NCBI GenBank assembly: GCA_023434425.1
Contig: JAEYSS010000147.1
Location: 1 to 42,004 of the forward strand
Origin: Pseudomonadota bacterium
Lineage (GTDB): Bacteria > Pseudomonadota > Alphaproteobacteria > Ferrovibrionales > Ferrovibrionaceae
Direction: 5' to 3'
DNA: 42,004 nucleotides
Shown here: piece by piece, positions 7,782-15,684 of the stretch
Layout of the letters: every line of letters begins with the position of its first letter
How positions within the stretch are numbered: the stretch's first letter is position 1
Made by a program: the position numbers and the translations under genes
Notes under the pieces: model-generated
Told to the model about the DNA's origin: nothing
Databases searched by the model: none
Seen by the model: only the letters and a program-made list of their open reading frames with translations

Positions 7782-8981
7782 TTACACCCCCACGATGCCG
7801 CGAACGTTCAGGTTGCCCAGCGGCGATTGACCGGTGCAGTTCTCTGCCTTCCAGGTGCAGCTGGTTGTGGCATTCTTCAGAGCGATGCCGCCGGTGCAGT
7901 TGCGCATGTAAACATGGCCGTTGGCATCGCCGTCGATCTGAACCAGACGCGACTTGCCAGTGGCGGCCATCTGCGCCCCGGAATCCTGGCTGCAGCCTTC
8001 CAGTGTGGTCAGGCCGCTGAACCAGCCACGCAGCAGATAGGTGGCGCCGCCATACTGGTTGTAGCCAACGCAGTTCAGCAGACGCATCGAAACTTGGCCG
8101 TAGATATGCGCACCCTTCGAGTCGCCCGGAGCGAGAGACTTGCAGTTGTTCTCGAAGCCGACCTGCTCGATGGTCACACCGGCGGTGCCATTGTTGTAGT
8201 AGAAGCCGTAGCTCTGGTTGTCACGGCAGTAGCCGCCGTAGACACGCACGTCGGTGGTGCCGCCGTAGACGCCATCGAAGTTGGTGGCGCACAGGCCGTA
8301 CTTGCCGTTCTGGTTGAAGTAGCAACCGATGACGTTGATGGCCGAACAGACGCCGCCCTGGGAATGGGCAAAGGTCGCGCCATTTTCCTTGTTGTCCTGG
8401 AAATGCGAATTCGCGATCACGCTCTCGAATACATTACCCTCGAACAGAAGGCCGCTTTTGCCCATGCCTTCGATGGACAGGCCGTCGATGGTGATGTTGT
8501 AGAAGAAGGCAGAGCTGCCGGCGCAGAAGATGCGCAGGCCGTGGCCGTCGGTTCCTGTGCCATTGATCTTCAGGCCGCCGGTGATGCGCAGATAGCGCAC
8601 GGTGTGCTTCGACACCAGATCGATGACATTCTCGCCGGTGGTGATCTTCGACTGCAGGCGTGCGCCGTCACAAGCCAGACCCCAGGTGTTGCCGGCGTGT
8701 CCCACGGAGGTGAACTTGATCGGCCTGGCAATCGCGTAGGTGAAACTCGGCACACGTACCATGCGGCCATTCGCGGCAGCAAATGCCAGTGCCTGCGTGA
8801 AGGCGGCGCTGTCGTCGGTGACGCCGTCGCCCGCTGCACCGAAGTCGAAAATCGAAGGGCCGCTCATCGTGGAGCCGCTGGTTGCGGCGGCCGAGGCGTT
8901 CCTGGCTGTGATCATTGGGAGGCTGACAGCGCCGGTTGCGGCAATGCCTGCACCGGCGAGCAGCAGTTTGCGTCGTTCCAT
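7782..8981 (-). CDS. Exported right-handed beta-helix (pectate-lyase-3-like) protein
   Basis: 399 aa. The N-terminus MERRKLLLAGAGIAATGA has an RR followed by a hydrophobic stretch and an ASA-type cleavage region near residue 31, so it is likely exported, perhaps by Tat. Residues 45-65 (FDFGAAGDGVTDDSAA...) match the signature that opens pectate-lyase-3/glycosyl-hydrolase-28-like parallel beta-helices. The rest is a run of short beta-coil repeats rich in Gly, Asn and Cys (12 Cys). No catalytic residues can be assigned, so the substrate is unknown. A strong AGGAG lies 6 bp before the ATG. It lies 64 bp upstream of the gsp operon on the same strand, which suggests it is a substrate of this type II system. 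Confidence 0.8.
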   Translation of the reverse strand: MERRKLLLAGAGIAATGAVSLPMITARNASAAATSGSTMSGPSIFDFGAAGDGVTDDSAAFTQALAFAAANGRMVRVPSFTYAIARPIKFTSVGHAGNTWGLACDGARLQSKITTGENVIDLVSKHTVRYLRITGGLKINGTGTDGHGLRIFCAGSSAFFYNITIDGLSIEGMGKSGLLFEGNVFESVIANSHFQDNKENGATFAHSQGGVCSAINVIGCYFNQNGKYGLCATNFDGVYGGTTDVRVYGGYCRDNQSYGFYYNNGTAGVTIEQVGFENNCKSLAPGDSKGAHIYGQVSMRLLNCVGYNQYGGATYLLRGWFSGLTTLEGCSQDSGAQMAATGKSRLVQIDGDANGHVYMRNCTGGIALKNATTSCTWKAENCTGQSPLGNLNVRGIVGV

Positions 8982-9275
8982 GGGTATCTCCTAGTTGCCT
9001 GCCTGAATTGGCAACCGGAGTTAAGCCAGAGCTATAAAATTCGGTCCGGTGAATATTCGATAACGTACCGAAATGCCTCTTTAATCTGGTTTTCTCAGCA
9101 TAAGAATCTATGCAGATGCGACTCCATTTTGGGTAATCGCTATATCAATAAATATTAGTCGTGACGTGCATAGATATTATGCGGCTCAGGGACGTCGTGA
9201 ACATGCCCCACGGATATCACACCGAAGCTCCACGATTCGTCTTAAGCCAAATTCTTTGAAGCGCACGGTAGAGCG
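8982..9275. promoter_or_regulatory. Divergent AT-rich control region with repeated GCATA/TATGC palindromes
   Basis: This 294-bp spacer separates the minus-strand beta-helix/gsp operon from the plus-strand response regulator. It is clearly more AT-rich (about 9030-9180) than its surroundings. Two related inverted repeats are seen: GCATA-N6-TATGC at 9098-9113 and GCATA-N5-TATGC at 9168-9182, 70 bp apart. A looser TTCGGT/ACCGAA pair flanks 9040-9072. I cannot assign -10/-35 boxes confidently. The natural reading is that the adjacent LuxR-type regulator, or another dimeric regulator, binds here. Confidence 0.5.
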
Positions 9276-9899
9276 ATGCGAATACTGATCGCCGACGATC
9301 ATCTGCTGTTTACGGATATGCTGGAGGAGTTCCTCGGCAAACTTGAGGACATCACTGTCGATAAGGCGCCGACATTCCGCGAAGTTGCCAGCAAGGCAGA
9401 AGGTGGGATGCGCTACGATATGGTCATCCTTGATGTCGGGACGCCAGGAATGAACGGGCTGGACGGTCTGGTGAAGGCGCGCCGCTATTTTCCGGATACG
9501 CCGATCGCCATTATGTCCGGGAACGCGGATCCACGCGTTGTCGGAGATGCGATGCGGCTCGGGGCCAAGGGCTTCATGCCGAAAACCATGCGCGGCGCGG
9601 CGATGATCAACGCCATTCAGCTGATCATGGCTGGCGACCGTTACGTACCTGGCAGCGTGATCCCGGATCTGGGTGGGGGGGCATCCGAGGATCCGCGCAT
9701 CGATCTGACGGAACGGGAGCTTGAAGTCATGGGGCACGTCAAGGCCGGTCATGCAAACAAGCGGATCGCAGCGGAGTTGGGGATTGCACCGGTGACTGTC
9801 GCCCTTCATCTGCGGCGGATTTACAAAAAGCTCGGCGCGGTCAACCGCACGGATGCCGTGCGCATCCTGACCGAACGCGGCCAACTGGCCGGCCAGTAA
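9276..9899 (+). CDS. NarL/FixJ-family two-component response regulator
   Basis: 207 aa. An N-terminal receiver domain (1-120) carries the acidic pair D7/D8, phospho-acceptor D53 in ILDVGTPG, S81 in the switch strand and K103 in MPKTM, so it should be phosphorylatable. A C-terminal LuxR-type helix-turn-helix follows (about 140-205: LTERELEVMGHVKAGHANKRIAAELGI...VALHLRRIYKKLGAVNRTDAV). No histidine kinase is in the window. It is divergently transcribed from the beta-helix/type II operon, with shared palindromes between them, suggesting (inference) that it controls that operon. A perfect 14-bp palindrome spans its last codons and stop (9884-9897). Confidence 0.9.
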   Translation: MRILIADDHLLFTDMLEEFLGKLEDITVDKAPTFREVASKAEGGMRYDMVILDVGTPGMNGLDGLVKARRYFPDTPIAIMSGNADPRVVGDAMRLGAKGFMPKTMRGAAMINAIQLIMAGDRYVPGSVIPDLGGGASEDPRIDLTERELEVMGHVKAGHANKRIAAELGIAPVTVALHLRRIYKKLGAVNRTDAVRILTERGQLAGQ

Positions 9900-9992
9900 T
9901 CCGGATTTCAGATTTTCCGGCGTCCCATCAAGTCGAACTGGGCTTCGGCGGCTGCGAGGGGATGAGCGATCGTCCGGCCCTCCGCCCCGTGC

Positions 9993-11522
9993 TTACATCG
10001 TCGCACCGATCTGCCACGGCACGAACTCGGCGTCGCCGAAGCCAAGAGCCTCGCTCTTGGACGGATTGCCGGATGCCACGTCGATTATTTTGTCGAAAAT
10101 GCGCTGGCCCATCTCGGCTACGCTGACGCCTTCGTCCAGCACTGCACCGCAATTGATGTCCATATCCTCTTCCATGCGGCGATACATGGCCGAGTTGGTC
10201 GCCAGCTTGATCGACGGCACCGGCTTGGCGCCGAACACCGAGCCGCGACCTGTCGTGAAGCAGATGATATTGCCGCCGCCGGCGATCTGGCCGGTGGCCG
10301 AGCAGGGATCGTAGCCGGGCGTATCCATGAAGACGAAGCCCTTGGTGTCGACCGGCTCGGCATATTTGTAGACGCCGCGCAGATTGGTGGTGCCGCCCTT
10401 GGCTGCCGCGCCCAGCGACTTTTCCAGAATGGTGGTCAGGCCGCCCTTCTTGTTGCCGGGTGAGGGATTGTTGTCCATCGAGCCGCCATTGCGCTCGCAA
10501 TAGCCTTCCCACCAGCGGATGCGTTCCACCAGCTTCTCGCCGATGGCGCGGGTTTCGGCGCGCCGCGTCAGCAGATGTTCGGCGCCGTAGATTTCCGGGG
10601 TCTCGCTCAAAATCGCGGTGCCACCGTGGCGCACCAGCAGATCGGCGGCCGCGCCCAGAGCCGGATTGGCGGTGATACCGGAATAGCCATCCGAACCGCC
10701 GCATTGCAGGCAGAGCGTCAGATGTGAGGCCGGCAGGTTGGTGCGTTGCATGGCATTGGCGGCCGGCAACATTTCCTTCAATTGTGCGATGCCGCGTTCC
10801 ACCGTCTTGCGGGTGCCGCCACTGTCCTGGATCGTCATGCTCTGCAGACGCGGGCTGTGTTTCAGGCCCTGTGCCTCCATCATGAAGTCGATCTGCGCCA
10901 CTTCGCAACCCAGTCCGAGCATCATCACACCGGCGAAATTTACATGCTGGGCATAGCCCCACAGCGTACGCTGCAGATTGCCGAAGCCTTCGCCGGTATC
11001 GGCCATGCCGCAACCGGTGCCATGTACGATGGCAACCACGCCATCCACATTAGGGTAATCCTTCAGTGCGTCGCCCTTGAAGGCATCAGCAATATAGCGC
11101 GCCACGGTGGCAGAGCAGTTCACGCTGGTGATCACACCCAGATAGTTGCGTGTTCCGGCCTTGCCGTTCTCACGCATGTACCCCTGGAAGGTGGCGCGCT
11201 CGGCGTCGGGAAAGAACAGCGTCGGCCGCATGTCGGCGCCAAAGGCGTAGTCGCGCTCGAAATCGCCAATTGCCATGTTGTGGCTGTGCACATGCTGGCC
11301 CGGCTCGATTGGCTGCGAGGCGAAGCCGATGATCTGGTTGTATTTGCGAACCGGCTGCCCTTGCGCAATCGGCGCGGTCGCCACCTTGTGGCCGGCCGGG
11401 ATCGCGCTGCGGGCGGTAACATTGCCGCCCTCGATGCTGGCGCCGGGCAGCAGTTCTGCGCGTGCCACCACTACGTTGTCATTCTCATTCAGACGGATCA
11501 CCGCCGAAACCCGGTCGAGCAT
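9993..11522 (-). CDS. Altronate/galactarate dehydratase family protein (UxaA/GarD-like)
   Basis: 509 aa from the ATG at 11522, which has GGGAGG 7 bp upstream; longer in-frame starts run into the upstream gene. The N-terminal SAF-like domain (about 1-90, VSAVIRLNENDNVVVA...) is followed by the large dehydratase domain with GTRNYLGVITSVNCSATV, HGTGCGM, LGLGCE, LCLQCGGSDGYSGITANPALG and DTPGYDPCSATG. These are conserved Cys/His-rich segments of enzymes that dehydrate altronate or galactarate to 2-keto-3-deoxy acids. It follows the XylX-like gene by 28 bp, so the pair probably degrades a sugar acid; the exact substrate is not decidable. Confidence 0.88.
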   Translation of the reverse strand: MLDRVSAVIRLNENDNVVVARAELLPGASIEGGNVTARSAIPAGHKVATAPIAQGQPVRKYNQIIGFASQPIEPGQHVHSHNMAIGDFERDYAFGADMRPTLFFPDAERATFQGYMRENGKAGTRNYLGVITSVNCSATVARYIADAFKGDALKDYPNVDGVVAIVHGTGCGMADTGEGFGNLQRTLWGYAQHVNFAGVMMLGLGCEVAQIDFMMEAQGLKHSPRLQSMTIQDSGGTRKTVERGIAQLKEMLPAANAMQRTNLPASHLTLCLQCGGSDGYSGITANPALGAAADLLVRHGGTAILSETPEIYGAEHLLTRRAETRAIGEKLVERIRWWEGYCERNGGSMDNNPSPGNKKGGLTTILEKSLGAAAKGGTTNLRGVYKYAEPVDTKGFVFMDTPGYDPCSATGQIAGGGNIICFTTGRGSVFGAKPVPSIKLATNSAMYRRMEEDMDINCGAVLDEGVSVAEMGQRIFDKIIDVASGNPSKSEALGFGDAEFVPWQIGATM

Positions 11523-11550
11523 TTTGAGGCCTCCCTCGATTGGGCTCAGT

Positions 11551-12723
11551 CTAGCGCAGCAAACCACGCTGGGCGAGGTTGCGCAGCAGCGCAACGGTGC
11601 CAAATTTCCAGGGCGGTAGGCGGTCGCAGAAGTCCACCCGGTTTATGAGGGCGCCCAGTTTCGGTGAGCGGATGGTAACCACGTCCCCCGGCTTGTGGGT
11701 GAAGCCCATGCCGGTCGCGTCGCGGTCCTGGATCGGCGCGAACATCGTGCCGGTGTAAAGCATGGCGCCGTCGGGATACTGATGCGACTGGCCGAAGGTC
11801 TGGGCAGCGAGTTCGAGCGGATCGCGGCTGATCTTGGACAGATGCGAGGCAGCCTCGAGGCGGAAGTTGTCGGTGCCGGCGATGGTCAGGCTGACCTCGG
11901 CCTTGCGCAGGTCGTCCAGGCTGAAATGTTCATCGAACAGCCGGATGAAAGGCCCAATGGCGCTGGAGGCGTTATTATCCTTGGCGCGGCCCAGCAGCAG
12001 CGCGCTGCGGCCTTCCACGTCACGCAGGTTGACATCGTTGCCCAGCGTCGCGCCCACGATCTGGCCGTGGCTGTCGATCGCCAGCACCACTTCCGGCTCG
12101 GGGTTGTTCCAGGTCGACTCCGGATGGATGCCGACCCCCATCCCCGTTCCCACCGAGGCCATCGGCTGGCATTTGGTGAAGACCTCGGCATCCGGGCCGA
12201 GGCCGACCTCAAGATACTGCGACCAGGCGCCGCGCTTCATCAGCGTCTCTCGCAGGCGCATGGCCTCGGGGGAGCCGGGCTTGATGCGGGAGATCTCACC
12301 GCCCAGCGCTGCGGCGATCTCGGCACGTACGGTCTCGGCGCGGCTGGCATCGCCGCGGATCTGCTCTTCGATCACGCGCTCGATCAGGCTGTCGGCAAAG
12401 GTAACTCCGGCGGCTTTCACCGCCTGCAGATCGCAGGGCGCTAGCAGATAGGGTGGCTGCAGCTTCAGCGTATTGGCCAGCACGTCCCGCAGGCTGCCGA
12501 TTGCCGGAGCCTTGTCTCGCGCGGATTGGACGGCGGCGGCTGCATCGGGCCGGTCCAGCAGTTCGCTCATTGTTGCGGTCAGGGCGCTGAGATCAACCAG
12601 ATCCTCGCCGCGCACCCCCACGATCACTGGGCCGCCCGGATTGCCGGCCATCCAGACACGACCGACCAACGTGGCGCGGTCGTGATCCTGCGGCAGGGTC
12701 TGACGGATCAGGCTTTCAAGCAT
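11551..12723 (-). CDS. FAH-fold 2-keto-3-deoxy-sugar-acid dehydratase/hydrolase (XylX-like)
   Basis: 390 aa. A long N-terminal region precedes an FAH-fold catalytic domain. The metal-binding acidic triad is visible as E209 and E211 (NNPEPEVVL) and D230 (LGNDVNLRD). The length and the segment TKCQPMASVGTGMGVGIHPES resemble Caulobacter XylX-type 2-keto-3-deoxy-xylonate dehydratases rather than short fumarylpyruvate hydrolases. Such enzymes make alpha-ketoglutarate semialdehyde. It is first of a two-gene operon with the UxaA-like dehydratase. No sugar dehydrogenase or transporter is adjacent, so the upstream pathway is unseen. Start at 12723 is taken from the ATG MLESLIRQTL. Confidence 0.78.
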   Translation of the reverse strand: MLESLIRQTLPQDHDRATLVGRVWMAGNPGGPVIVGVRGEDLVDLSALTATMSELLDRPDAAAAVQSARDKAPAIGSLRDVLANTLKLQPPYLLAPCDLQAVKAAGVTFADSLIERVIEEQIRGDASRAETVRAEIAAALGGEISRIKPGSPEAMRLRETLMKRGAWSQYLEVGLGPDAEVFTKCQPMASVGTGMGVGIHPESTWNNPEPEVVLAIDSHGQIVGATLGNDVNLRDVEGRSALLLGRAKDNNASSAIGPFIRLFDEHFSLDDLRKAEVSLTIAGTDNFRLEAASHLSKISRDPLELAAQTFGQSHQYPDGAMLYTGTMFAPIQDRDATGMGFTHKPGDVVTIRSPKLGALINRVDFCDRLPPWKFGTVALLRNLAQRGLLR

Positions 12724-12787
12724 GGCGGGCTCCGGGCAACACAGCAGATCGCGGGGATAGGGAGGGCGGGAAGGGATTGTGGATCAT

Positions 12788-12833
12788 CATACAGTATGGC
12801 TCGGGACGGCGGATGGTATACTCGCCGGTATGC
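12788..12833. promoter_or_regulatory. Cluster of GTAT half-sites upstream of the sugar-acid operon
   Basis: CATACAGTATG (12788-12798) is a palindrome around one central base. TGGTATAC (12814-12821) contains the self-complementary GTATAC, and CGGTATGC follows at 12826-12833. GTAT cores therefore recur at 12794, 12816 and 12828. TGGTATAC resembles half of the GntR/FCD hexuronate-type operator (TGGTATACCA), which would suit a sugar-acid operon. No GntR gene is next to it here, so the regulator is unknown. Confidence 0.35.
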
Positions 12834-12912
12834 AAAATCGGGTTGGTCTATTTAAGCAAAAATGACCATCTAAGGTTACATTGATGGCGCAGTCGCACAA
12901 AGGAGGTTGCCG

Positions 12913-13656
12913 ATGCGTCGCAAGATGTCAGTCGATAAGTATATCAACCTGATCCTGGCGTCCCTGGACGCCAGGGGATTTTTTATCGAGCAGGATCCGG
13001 ATCTTAGCCGCTGGCGCCGTTGCCTTGAATCGATGCCGGGCATCGTGGGCATCAACCCCAGCTTCGATCCCGCGCACCATGATTTTGAGGTGGGGGGGCC
13101 GCAATACTGGCTGCGGCTTTCCACCATTCCGAATCATCCCGCCCACCAGATGCGCAAATCGAGCGAAGTGGCCGCGGTGATTGCCTTCCGGCTGATCGAG
13201 ACCGGCAAGGACGGGTGGAGCGAGTTGCTGCGCAGCGGTAGGCTGTTTTCCGAACGCTTCCCGCCGCTCGGCACGCCGAAAATCCTGCAGCCGCGCGATT
13301 GTAACTGGACAGGAAAGATCGGCCATCATGGCGGCCTGGTCGTTGGCGAGGCCTATCGCCGCCAGCGGCTCGCCTACCTGCTGACCCATCTGATCCGGGC
13401 CATCAGCATCAAGCGCTACGACGTTGATCATCACTGCGGACTGGTCTACGAAAACCTCTATCGCAGCGGCATTCCGTTGCGCGCGGATGGCTATGGCTAT
13501 GCGCGGGCGGACCTGGCGATGGACGGCTTTATCGGCGCGGTGGGCCGCTCGGCGCGGATGTATACCACGCAGATCGACCGTGCCGGCATGCTGGCGCAGA
13601 TCGAGGAAGGCCCGCTGATGGAACTGCTCGAACCTGAAGCCGAGATGGCCGCTTAA
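12913..13656 (+). CDS. Uncharacterised protein, possible GNAT-like fold
   Basis: 247 aa from the ATG at 12913, chosen because a perfect AGGAGG (12901-12906) sits 6 bp upstream; a TTG two codons earlier is unlikely. No signal peptide or membrane helix. The segment GGLVVGEAYRRQRLAYLLTH (about 142-161), followed by a helix and a later GYGYARA, has the spacing of an acetyltransferase motif A (V..EYRG.G...L), but the Gly pattern is weak. I do not recognise the family. The gene is convergent with the next one (6 bp gap) and divergent from the sugar-acid operon. Confidence 0.65.
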   Translation: MRRKMSVDKYINLILASLDARGFFIEQDPDLSRWRRCLESMPGIVGINPSFDPAHHDFEVGGPQYWLRLSTIPNHPAHQMRKSSEVAAVIAFRLIETGKDGWSELLRSGRLFSERFPPLGTPKILQPRDCNWTGKIGHHGGLVVGEAYRRQRLAYLLTHLIRAISIKRYDVDHHCGLVYENLYRSGIPLRADGYGYARADLAMDGFIGAVGRSARMYTTQIDRAGMLAQIEEGPLMELLEPEAEMAA

Positions 13657-13662
13657 GAGGCG

Positions 13663-14178
13663 TCAGTGCGAAACGGCCGCGAGCGCCACACCCGGCGTGA
13701 GCGGCCGTATCAGTGTCGCAACGCGCGACACCTGGCCATCCCCGTCGAAGAAGGGGAACATCGCGCGCTGATAGACGCGGATGCTCATTGCCACCTGGAA
13801 GCAGGCGGGCAGGCGTTCGGCCACCACGGCGGCGTAGGTCTGTTCGGCAGCTATGCGCGCTGGCGCCTGGCGGATGGCGCCAAGACAGAGATTGCTGACA
13901 TCATCGCCGTCCAGCACGAAGGGATGATGATCGAAATCGATGATGCGCCAGGCCAGCACATGGGCAGGCGTGGTGTCGATCACATGGGCCGGATCGGGAG
14001 CGTACAGATGCCGCATGGTCGCAACGAAGGGCAGGGTTGCAGCCTCGCTGTTGTTGCGGCACCACACAGCTTCGGCCAGGCTGAATTTGCCGTCGTGGAC
14101 CTGGATCTGAGCCAGCGGGATCCGGTCGATCCGCACTAGGGCATGCTCGCTGGGAATGAACAGGGGTTCCGCCGACAT
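13663..14178 (-). CDS. Uncharacterised PAS-like protein
   Basis: 171 aa, soluble, no signal peptide. The C-terminal half (AEQTYAAVVAERLPACFQVAM...YQRAMFPFFDGDGQVSRVATLIRPL) resembles the end of the degenerate PAS domains (PAS_5-type) common in Rhodospirillales, where a YxRxxxPLxxDG strand-turn-strand closes the sheet. The first half (IPLAQIQVHDG...FVATMRHLYAPDP) is not recognised. No kinase or output domain is attached, so any sensing role is speculative. The upstream Shine-Dalgarno is weak. It is convergent with the preceding plus-strand gene. Confidence 0.6.
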   Translation of the reverse strand: MSAEPLFIPSEHALVRIDRIPLAQIQVHDGKFSLAEAVWCRNNSEAATLPFVATMRHLYAPDPAHVIDTTPAHVLAWRIIDFDHHPFVLDGDDVSNLCLGAIRQAPARIAAEQTYAAVVAERLPACFQVAMSIRVYQRAMFPFFDGDGQVSRVATLIRPLTPGVALAAVSH

Positions 14179-14240
14179 GCAGCCAGTTTGCGAGTGATTT
14201 TGCGCAAAGACAACCGCTAAGGCGTGGCCGGCCGGCTCAA

Positions 14241-14690
14241 CTAGCGCTTTCGGCGCATCTTCTCGGCCAGAACCCGTGCTCGCGCCAGGGCGGCTTCCCC
14301 GCTGGAACCGCCGGTCGGCTGCGGGGCGTCATTGCCCTGCCGCTCGACATAATATTGTATGAGAGTGTTGCGCTGGCGCGCGGTCAGCTGGATGCCCAGC
14401 CGCTCGGCTTCGTTCAGCGCGAAAAGATCGGCCTCGGCGAAACGGATGGCCTGCGCGTCGCGCTGCTCCAGCCCGCGGGTGATCAGCGCGATATAGCGGT
14501 TTTCATCCGCGCTCAGGGGTATCGGCACATCATCGCCCTTTGCCAGCGCATCAAGGCAGGCACTGCGCTCTTCGGGGACGGCGGCCACGAAGAGTTCGAG
14601 CAGTTTGACCGCCTGCTCCATCAGCAGGGTATCCTGCGGCAGGCTGAGCACCAGCCGGCCATCCTGAACCTGCGCTTTCACCGGCGGCAT
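14241..14690 (-). CDS. Hypothetical small soluble protein
   Basis: 149 aa from the ATG at 14690, preceded by GGGAAG at a good distance; an in-frame ATG at 14705 would add five residues. The protein is mainly helical: a beta-like start (VKAQVQDGRLVLSLPQD), a helix (LMEQAVKLLELFVAAVP), an acidic middle, and a basic tail rich in Arg/Lys (ARARVLAEKMRRKR). LTARQRNTLIQYYVERQG is a recognisable helix but I cannot link it to a family. It is unlikely to be membrane-bound. Function unknown. Confidence 0.6.
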   Translation of the reverse strand: MPPVKAQVQDGRLVLSLPQDTLLMEQAVKLLELFVAAVPEERSACLDALAKGDDVPIPLSADENRYIALITRGLEQRDAQAIRFAEADLFALNEAERLGIQLTARQRNTLIQYYVERQGNDAPQPTGGSSGEAALARARVLAEKMRRKR

Positions 14691-14766
14691 ACATCTTCCC
14701 TGCATCCAGTTCGATCCGAGGCCGCAGGGTGCGGGACGCGCTGGGGCGCGTCAATGCATTTCGGAA

Positions 14767-15057
14767 TCAGTCGCGCTGATCGACGCGCTTGAGGAACCGA
14801 TGGATACGGATTTCGGCCCATACACCGGCGCGGCTGAAGGGATCGGCAGCATTGAAGGCCTCAACTGCGGCCTTGGTCCCGGCCTCGATCAGGAACAGGC
14901 TGCCGATCATGGTCTCACCGTCATCCGACATCAGCGGGCCGGAAACGAGGATGCGGACCGGCGCTGTGCCCAGATACGCCTTATGCGCCTCGTAATGCTC
15001 CAGACGGCGCGGTAACGCGTCCGTGGCATCGAGGCAATGAACGATGAAATGCGGCAT
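14767..15057 (-). CDS. YCII family protein
   Basis: 96 aa, a single YCII/ferredoxin-like domain. The start MPHFIVHCLDATDALPRRLEHYEAHKAYL carries the family pattern of an early strand, then an R..H..HKAYL helix. DPFSRAGVWAEIRIHRF near the end is the typical DPF...G.. .. strand of YciI proteins. The His/Asp pair of YciI-type enzymes may be H24 with an Asp in the D72-P73-F74 region, but no reaction is assigned. Many homologues sit next to catabolic genes. Here it lies 12 bp after the nitroreductase stop and is probably its operon partner. Confidence 0.85.
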   Translation of the reverse strand: MPHFIVHCLDATDALPRRLEHYEAHKAYLGTAPVRILVSGPLMSDDGETMIGSLFLIEAGTKAAVEAFNAADPFSRAGVWAEIRIHRFLKRVDQRD

Positions 15058-15069
15058 GGCTGCCCCGGC

Positions 15070-15657
15070 TCAGAGCAGTGTGCAGGCGCGTTCGAAGCTG
15101 TGGCGCGGCTGGCGGCCCATCAGCTTCGACGTATCGCCGTAGCCGATATTGCACAGGAAATCGGTCTGGCAGCGGCCGTCGGGGAAGAATTCCGCATTCA
15201 CCTTGGCGATATCGAAGCCGCTCATCGGGCCGCAATCCAGCCCGATGGCGCGGGCGGCGATCATCAGATACGCCCCCTGAAGAGTCGCATTGCGCACGGC
15301 GGTGGCCTGTGCCATCGGCGCATTACTGGCGAAGGTGTCTCGGGCTGCCGGGTTATGCCAGATCTCGGGCATGTATTCGTAGAACTGCATATCGCGCGCC
15401 ACGATGGCGGTGACCGGCGCCGCCATGGTCTTGTCCAGATTGCCCGGCAACAGGGCGGGAGCCAGGCGCTGCTTGGCGTCCTTGCTGCGCAGGAACAGCA
15501 CGCGCATCGGCTGCGTGTTCATCGAGGTCGCGCCCATCTTGGCGATGTCATACAGCTCGCGCAGTTGCTCGTCAGATACCGGCTTGTCGAGAAAGCCGTT
15601 CTGGGTGCGGGCATCGAGAAACAGTTGCTTGAGCGCGTCAGCGGAAATCTTGGTCAT
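15070..15657 (-). CDS. Nitroreductase family protein, malonic semialdehyde reductase RutE/HadB-like
   Basis: 195 aa, matching the length of RutE/HadB proteins. The FMN-binding nitroreductase fold is indicated by ARTQNGFLDKPVSDEQLRELYDIAKMGATSMNTQPMR (about 16-52), where the Arg/Ser/Asn residues contact FMN, and by GLDCGPMSGFD near 140. RutE reduces malonic semialdehyde to 3-hydroxypropionate. No other rut genes are here, so the true substrate is more likely an aldehyde or enone from the neighbouring catabolic operon (inference). It lies 27 bp downstream of the GntR regulator and 12 bp upstream of the YCII gene, on the same strand. Confidence 0.82.
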   Translation of the reverse strand: MTKISADALKQLFLDARTQNGFLDKPVSDEQLRELYDIAKMGATSMNTQPMRVLFLRSKDAKQRLAPALLPGNLDKTMAAPVTAIVARDMQFYEYMPEIWHNPAARDTFASNAPMAQATAVRNATLQGAYLMIAARAIGLDCGPMSGFDIAKVNAEFFPDGRCQTDFLCNIGYGDTSKLMGRQPRHSFERACTLL

Positions 15658-15684
15658 GTCTTTTTCTTTTTGCTGAGTGGGAAA

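Noticed and set aside
7434..9158. 574-aa plus-strand frame over the beta-helix gene
   Set aside because: Antisense shadow; the minus strand has a signal peptide, family motif and AGGAG site.
9884..9897. 14-bp perfect palindrome ACTGGCCGGCCAGT at the end of the response regulator as a terminator
   Set aside because: No loop and no T-run; it spans the last codons and stop and may be coincidental.
9928..11013. 361-aa minus-strand frame overlapping the dehydratase
   Set aside because: Out-of-frame shadow of the UxaA-like gene, rich in Arg and Gly with no domain.
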